Source: Takakia lepidozioides (lineage: Eukaryota; Streptophyta; Takakiopsida; Takakiales; Takakiaceae). From it: a DNA stretch of 64,000 bases. Where the stretch lies: contig CM060733.1 of assembly GCA_030704615.1 (NCBI GenBank), positions 49,600,001 to 49,664,000 of the forward strand, written 5' to 3'. Under the pieces are notes generated by a model, which was not told where the DNA came from, did not search any database, and saw only the letters and a list, made by a program, of their open reading frames with translations. The translations under genes were made by a program, and so were the position numbers. This document shows positions 57,501 to 64,000 of this stretch, in pieces; within the stretch, counting starts at the first letter, position 1; each line of letters opens with the position of its first letter.

Positions 57501-60500
57501 TAATTGTCTGCCTCTTCGTACTGATTGGGTGGAAAAGCATAATGTATGCCAACTGCTGTTCGCCTCTGGCATGGTTCAGAATGTGCACCAATGAAAAAAA
57601 TAGTGTGATGCCAACACACCCTATGTTGGTTTTCAGTGATAGTTGCTGTTTGTACAGTAGTGCTCTGTAAACTTAGTGGATCTGTGTGCGAAGCATGACC
57701 TCTGTTACCACAGAGGAAACTCCACATGTTTCATTTGCAAAGGTGTGCTTTCACCCACCAGTTCATATTGGGTGCAACAACTGAAGAGTGCAGAGTGTGG
57801 CATGTATGGATGCATGTCTAACATGAATATCGTGGGCTGTAAGGCTGTTGGACGGAAAGCAAGAGGTATTGGATGAGCGGCGGGAGTTGCTGTATACGTC
57901 ATTGTACCTTCTTATCTGGGGAGAGGCTGCCAATCTACGTTTTATGCCTGAGTGCCTTTGCTTCATCTTCCACCATGTAGAGCTTCTACATTTCCATGTG
58001 TCTGCACACTCAACTGTCTCGTTTAGAATTGTGTTACTCCACATGGCCTGTGCATTATCAGCTTTGGCATGGTGTTCTATTTCAAATGACTCAGTGACCT
58101 ATTTCAGCATCCAACAGATGGCCCAGTGGTTAGGGCACAAGGCCGCCTTATGAGTGGTTGTGGGTTCAAAGCCACATGTGAAAGTTGGATGTCACCCATA
58201 ACTGGGTCAACATGTTATGTAGTGTGTAACCTGGGGACTCTCAAGTCCTTGGGGGAGGTTTGTGCAACCACGTTGCCCCGGTCACAACCATTAGAAGGTG
58301 TCCACTTTCCAAATGGAAGGTAGTAGTCCTTTGGGGTGAAGTTATGCTTGCTTCAGCAGGAGTCTTCCTCTGACCTATTCTTCTGGATTATACATATTAC
58401 TCACACTGAATGTGAACTCTGTTAGATGTGTTTTAGGCATTCCTAAATCTTCAAAGGAATGTCCACGTGCTTCCCCGTTATGACTAGTGGACTGCGGATG
58501 TGCACTTTGTCCGTCATGCATATGGTTGTCAATACTCTCTTCAGGCCTGGCAAGTGATGGAGATTACGTGTGTGTATGTCAGATGACCTTTGAGTTGAAT
58601 AGGATGTTGGAGAGGTTCATCGATGAGCTCTCGGCACAGTCTGTGAGGCCTACATACTGTGAGCCAAATGGATTTTTGTTACGGGTGGTCCTGCCATTGT
58701 ACACCATTGTGAAAGCAGTAAGTCTCTGGTTCTCACACTTCACCGGTGTATCATTCAAGCTTCAATGTATGTTGTATGTGGTGGAGATGAGATGGTTTTG
58801 GTGTTGTGGGTAGGGGGCTGGTTGAGATGTTCATTGGTTGGTTACAAGGAATTTAGTGATTTGTATGCAAGATGGCCATGGCCACTGGCTGGAGATGGCT
58901 GAAGCAGATCTGCTGTCATTCTTGCAGGAGGCAGAGTCGAACAACAATGGAACAGCTCCCCATTCATGGTGGCGGAACTATGATGACCTTAACGAATACT
59001 TTTGGTACTTCTTGTCACCATTTGTGATATGCACTAAATGTGCTGTTCTAGGAAAGAGAAGAACTGTTGTTATTTGTCTACTACATTTCGACATGCCCTA
59101 TTTTGTTGAAAACTCCCTTTTGTTTGTGCTAAGTTGGTACAAACTGCATGATGGGACAGGTTTCTTCTGCACCACTTTTTGAATGTTCTTGGCACCAGAA
59201 GGATTTGCTGATGTGTGTCAAACGTCATGGTTCTCTGGGAGTTGCAAGTGGTTTGGCATATTTTCCTAGATGTTAGTCAAGTGGCCTGTCAGGATGCAGC
59301 TACGTAATGATGAACACTTTGTGAAGCTGAGTAATTGCTTGGGGGAAAAGACTCTTCTCTACATGGAAGAGTTCCTGCAGGGAGGTCATGACCTCATCAT
59401 TGTCTACATTTTGCAGGAGCAATAGATGCTTTACGCAACTGCAATGGCCATTGCAACTGGATTCAAACTTCCTCGTTGAGCCTTGGAAAGAAAAGGTAGC
59501 GGGGAAAGATTCCATGGAGTTTGTGAGGATGGTTTTGTGCATATCATTGTTTCTTGGTGAAGCGATTAGTGAAAAGCCATCTCTTGGTCATGTGCAAGCA
59601 GTCACATGTTCTCTGTTATGATGGGGCCATGTCCTTTATTCTTGCTTTAAATGAAGAAATGTTATTTGGTTGGCAGGTTGACAGGCACACCAAGCAAAAG
59701 GTTGGGAAGACTGGATTTGTGGAACAACGCTCTTTTTGGAATGTGTTTCGTAGCTTTGACCGGCTATGGATAGGTTATATTCTGGTACTGCAGGTGAGTG
59801 CTTCAGGTCTGTCAATCTTCAGCATGCATTATTAGCTCTTAGCGACTGGTTGGGATATTGTTGGGGGCCAATTTTGAACAAAATAGTGCTATGACTACCC
59901 TGCTGCGTCCTATGTCAGGGTAGCCAATACATGCATTTTTCAAACTGTGTCCTAGTTGTATTGCTTTAGAAATAGGGGTCTTCAAGACAATAGGCTAGTA
60001 CTTGTCTTAGACTGCTGCAAGACTGCAATTGGAATATGATGAAGACCTGGTAATGCAGCTGTAAGGGTTCCTGGAACCATTGAAGCTGGTGGTATGTTTG
60101 TTCTGAATCATGCTAGATTCGTGGGTACAGATGTGGATTCTATGGTTGATGGGCACTTGCTACTTGCAGTGAATTAGACTTGGGTTAAACTTCTTTAGTT
60201 GGTCACCTCATTTGTAGAGTAGAACTTCTCCAACGAAGGGGAAGTAGGGGTTGAGCTTGCAGGGTAGGCAGGATGGTGACACATGGATGCTTCGATGTTA
60301 AATGGCTCAGCAATTGGGTTCTGTAAAGCTTGAGGTTGGATGTACTAGAGATAGTTGAGTATCAGCATTGTGAACTAAGATACTGAACAGAGCTTTTTCT
60401 AGTTACCCTGCTGGCCATATGAGACAAATGGTGTCGGTGCGTTTTTGCTTAAAACACAATTTTAATTTCATGGGAAGATTGGTATGTTGTTGAAGAAAAA

Positions 60501-63500
60501 AGAGAATGGCATCATGTTTTATTGATGTTGCTAATAGCAGCTTGCTATTGGTAGGCATGCATCGTAACCTTGTGGCATGGGAGTGGGCCACCTTGGGTGG
60601 AGCTGCAAAAGAGAGATTCGTTGGCCCGTTTCTTAACTATTTTCATTACTTGGGCAGCATTGCGTGTGCTTCAAGGTATTGGCGTCTCTGTCCGTTAGTT
60701 GGTATATTGCTAGAGTATTCAAGACTATGATCAAGGCTATTATTTCAATAACATTCTCATTTCATGTTTCATATAGGGGACTATGGTTTGCATTTTCTTC
60801 CTTTCTTTTTGCCGCTTTTTGTCTTTGTTCTTGTTTAGGGTGGGGTATTGTAGTTTGTCTGTAGCCTTTTGCAGGCTCCTATAGTGTCTGTCTGTTGTGT
60901 AGAGACAGCCTCTCTAGTCATGCAACCGTGCTTGATTGGAGCGACGTTAGTGTAATGCTCTTGTAGGCCATGTGTTGTTGGCTGTACATTTTCAGCTGTC
61001 TTCAAATAGATGAGCATTTTGCTTCATGACCTAACTGTTTTGTTGTTTGGTTTATGGTTGTCTGGTAATGTGAATGTGCTTGGCAGCTTTGCTTGATTTT
61101 GGGATGCAATATAGCCTTATCTCCAGGGAGACAATCTCAATTGGTGTACGAATGGTCCTGAAACCCTTGGTGGCTACTGGATGGGTTATAATCTTTACTG
61201 TGTTCTACAGGTTGAGATTAAACACTTGTTTCAACTTAGTTTCTCCATATTCATTTCGGTGCGATTTGTTCTGTGAATGTATTGCTTCTAGTCTTCTGAG
61301 GGTAGATGCAAAGACCTCCAAGCGACATTGTCTGTGAGTGTATGTCTATCTTCAAGGGAGGGGGAAGAGAAAGGGCCCTCGTAGGGGCGGGGTTGCCGGG
61401 TAGGGTGAGAGCAGGGGAGTACAGACGTAAACCTAAGAAAGGGGGCATTTCATGTATTAACCTCTTGCTCTGATTGAGGGATCTGCAGGAGTATGTGGGC
61501 ACAACGCCACCGAGATAGGTCTTGGTCAACATCAGCAAATAACCTACTGATTAGATTTCTGGAAGCTGCTGCTGTATTCGTTCTTCCAGAGGTTTTGGCA
61601 CTTCTACTCTTCATTTTGCCATGGGTGCGAAACTTCGTCGAAAACTCAAGTTGGAGGGTCTTAAATCTCTTAACTTGGTGGTTTCAGGTATTTGTTTTGA
61701 TCTATTTCACTCAATATGTGATTTGTACTGTAAAGTTTCTGTGCCATGGATGGATGCATTTGAAACTGCACCAGGATGAATTTGTGGGACATGTAAGGTT
61801 TTGCTGGTAGGACAGCAACATCTTTTCTGTTTCTGGGATATAGAAATGCTGTATAAATGATATATCTTACAACTGTACTAGAGCTATGGTAGTCATTGTT
61901 GAGGTTCTTGTTCCCATGTTCAACACTCCATCTGTCAGCCAGCTTGAGATATGCCTAAGAGCAGTCTTTCTTGAAACTTTAGGAGCTCTTCTCTGACCAG
62001 GGCACATGTTCTAGCTTTGCTGTTAAGTGGGGCTATGGCCATAGGGCTATCATTTCAATACACCGCCTGCCTTCTTTACCACTATTGGTCCATGGTATTT
62101 TGGTATCATGGAACTGGTGCATATGCTTGTCTACAATAAAGCTTTTCACTGCGTCCGTGCAGAGTCGTACATTTGTGGGCCGAGGTTTACGGGAGGGTGT
62201 TGTCGATAACATCAAGTGAGTGTCTTGGTTTTGGATAACACTGTCATATTTGATTTGGACCCTTTGTAGGACATCTGGATGATATTTGAACCTTAAGACA
62301 AAACTACATTTTAATGCATATTCAAGAACTTCAAGTCACTCTTGAAACAACTGGAGATCTGATCAAATCTCTTGGCTGGTCCTGCAAAGACTCAGAGATT
62401 AACCAGGTGGCATCCCAGCTCTTGGCTTCCAAATGAGATGGTTCATGAGGGAGCGCTGTCCTTTGATAGCCAAACTGACAAGCAATAGAAATGGGCATGA
62501 TGGTGAAGATATACTGTTGATGGTGAGGCTTACAATCATGAATTTGGCCGTTGGATATTAAGTAGGAGAGTATCATTTGAGTGAGGTTATGGAAGATCCC
62601 TCTTGTGGGGGGTGACAGCTGTGGTGCTTTCAAGGCAAGGCATTCTTGGATGGTGGGTGCAGTCCTTTTGTAGGTTCTGTTGACAGGTAGCACCTCCTGA
62701 TCACAGAGGTGCTGCCAAAATCCTCCTGAAGTTGTTGATGTATTAACCTTGGATTGAAGAAAATCCTCCAGTGGTTCTCAGTGTTATATGTTCTCTTACT
62801 TCTCTAACTCCCTCTATGTGACCCTTCGGATTGGCAGGTACACAGTGTTCTGGTTGCTAGTACTAGCATCAAAGTTTGCTTTCAGCTACTTCCTTCAGGT
62901 AAACCACAGCTACTGATGCTCTTTTGTTCCCAATGGTGCCTGCACATATGGCACTGTAGGTCCTTTTGTGCAATTCTGTTGGAGAGTGCTCTCTTGCTGT
63001 AGATCCTGTTGTGGTCCTGTCCCCCACATTTTCGTTTATTGCTGCATATATAGCAATGCTATCATCGATCTTCTTACCACCTTGTCCCACATTCTGATTT
63101 GATTTATGCTTCTGCTTTGGGCAGATCAAGCCTTTGATAAAGCCCACCAAAGAAATTCTACAGATCAGAAACATCACATACAAGTGGCACGAGTTTTTTG
63201 CACACGGTATGGAGCTGCTAGTCCTTGTGCTATTTGCTGTCCTAGTCGGTCTAGGACATGACATTCTCAGGTCCTTCTCTTTGACTTACAGGTTTGATCT
63301 TGATGAACCTTGATCACTTGGCATGTGCACCGGTGGACATTTCCTTTGACTTATGTCATGAGAATTGGCAATGGATAGGAGACTTAAAAATCATAGGTCT
63401 TGTGGATGAAGATGCCTCAATGGGTGGACATGATTCTTCATCTGTTCCAGGTGTCCTCCTTTTTATGGAGGGTCGGCACTGATAACCTTAATCACTTGCT

Positions 63501-63971
63501 CAGAGTCCCTTTGTTGTGGGTTTCTGCAGGCAATCGGGCTGCTGTAGTCGCATTGTGGGCTCCAGTAATTCTGGTAACAATTTGATTGAGTCTTGTCACT
63601 TTCAAAGTCCCTTCAAAGTTCTAACTGGTGTTACAGCTGTCTATAAAAGGTGGAGGGTTTGTTGGCTCATGGAACTGATTCTACAGCGCTATACAATGTG
63701 AAGAGAACAGCTTATCAGTCTGTAGGTTGTGCTTACTGCAAACCAGAAGCAGTATGTATTCTTTGCTGTATTAACACAGATCAGTGTGAGGTGTCATAGA
63801 CAAGGATGCACTTGTCCTGTTTCAACATTTAACAGATGCAAATGGACACACCAAAGTTTTAATTGCTGCTGTTGTTTTGTCCAGATCTATTTTATGGATA
63901 CGCAGATTTGGTATTCTATTTGGTCTGCCCTTGTTGGAGCTTTAGTGGGTCTCTTTGAACATCTTGGAGAG
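54573..63971 (+). CDS. Callose synthase, PMR4/GSL5 (CALS12) type, 5' part, 17 exons, runs off the window
   Basis: Exons: 54573-54647, 55960-56076, 56434-56526, 57362-57453, 57844-57976, 58583-58717, 58928-59023, 59270-59320, 59677-59793, 60555-60675, 61087-61210, 61489-61687, 62163-62215, 62838-62898, 63125-63206, 63530-63573 and 63885-63971. Together they give 560 residues with consistent phases. Landmarks: [131 protein letters not shown]. This is the cytosolic N-terminal part and first membrane helices. The glucan synthase domain lies beyond the window. The enzyme makes 1,3-beta-glucan from UDP-glucose at the plasma membrane. Exons 2 and 5 use AAG acceptors. The exon 7 end is chosen by phase. 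Confidence 0.9.
58115..58320 (+). mobile_element. tRNA-derived SINE in a callose synthase intron
   Basis: TGGCCCAGTGGTTAGGGC (A box, TGGCCCAGTGG at 58119-58129) and GGTTCAAAGCC (B box, 58163-58173), 33 bp apart, form an internal RNA polymerase III promoter. A non-tRNA body follows. It lies in sense orientation within the intron 57977-58582. The 3' end is approximate and no target duplication was seen. Confidence 0.7.
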
Positions 63972-64000
63972 GTCATTCTTTTCTATCTCTACACTTAGTT

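Noticed and set aside
59004-59006. Donor TTTTG|gtactt right after NEYFW in callose synthase exon 7
   Set aside because: It leaves a two-base carry that no acceptor before KWPVR can complete. The donor at 59024 keeps phase 0 and matches the family's spacing better.

Overview
This is nuclear DNA from a land plant. Support comes from a plant-type U2 snRNA gene with USE and TATA boxes, spliced genes with GT-AG introns, a PMR4/GSL5-type callose synthase, a DYW-class PPR protein, a CYSTM stress protein and a Golgi GDP-sugar transporter. The highly repeated PLS-type PPR modules, the intron-rich callose synthase and the transposon types suggest a non-seed plant (bryophyte, lycophyte or fern). That placement is inference, and I cannot name the species.

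Layout. 0-4.1 kb holds decayed Mutator-like (MULE) transposase fragments and satellite-like repeats. 5.1-6.6 kb holds three tandem decayed copies of an exon pair encoding the PDF motif of OSB (organellar ssDNA-binding) proteins. 7.1-11.4 kb holds a dead hAT transposase beside a roughly 1-kb array of palindromes. 11.4-15.9 kb has no recognisable gene. 16.0-17.1 kb is a GDP-fucose-transporter-like gene. 20.4-21.6 kb has a decayed minus-strand coding region and then the U2 snRNA gene. 23.7-26.7 kb has two non-autonomous DNA transposons. 27.0-28.2 kb is a six-exon RAD6-type E2 gene. 30.9-31.5 kb is a three-exon CYSTM gene.

32.9-50.0 kb is a transposon nest. A short hAT-type element (8-bp duplication) was split by a 16.39-kb MULE with about 250-270-bp terminal inverted repeats and a perfect 9-bp target duplication. 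The MULE carries two convergent genes: a plus-strand ULP1-type peptidase gene and a minus-strand MULE/SWIM transposase, both with in-frame stops. A third, 3.29-kb element inserted into the MULE exactly within the His-Trp codons of the ULP1 active site. It carries PDF-motif and amplified PPR fragments. The MULE, but not this inner insertion, is saturated with a short CAGTCTGCTG-like motif that is sense-oriented in introns and antisense in exons.

50.3-53.9 kb (minus) reads as a chimeric gene in which PDF-motif exons splice in phase into a DYW-type PPR exon. 54.6 kb to the window end (plus, head-to-head) is the 5' part of a callose synthase gene: 17 phase-consistent exons, with a tRNA-derived SINE in one intron.

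The cellular genes are unrelated housekeeping, wall and organelle genes rather than a pathway. Most of the rest is transposon-derived.
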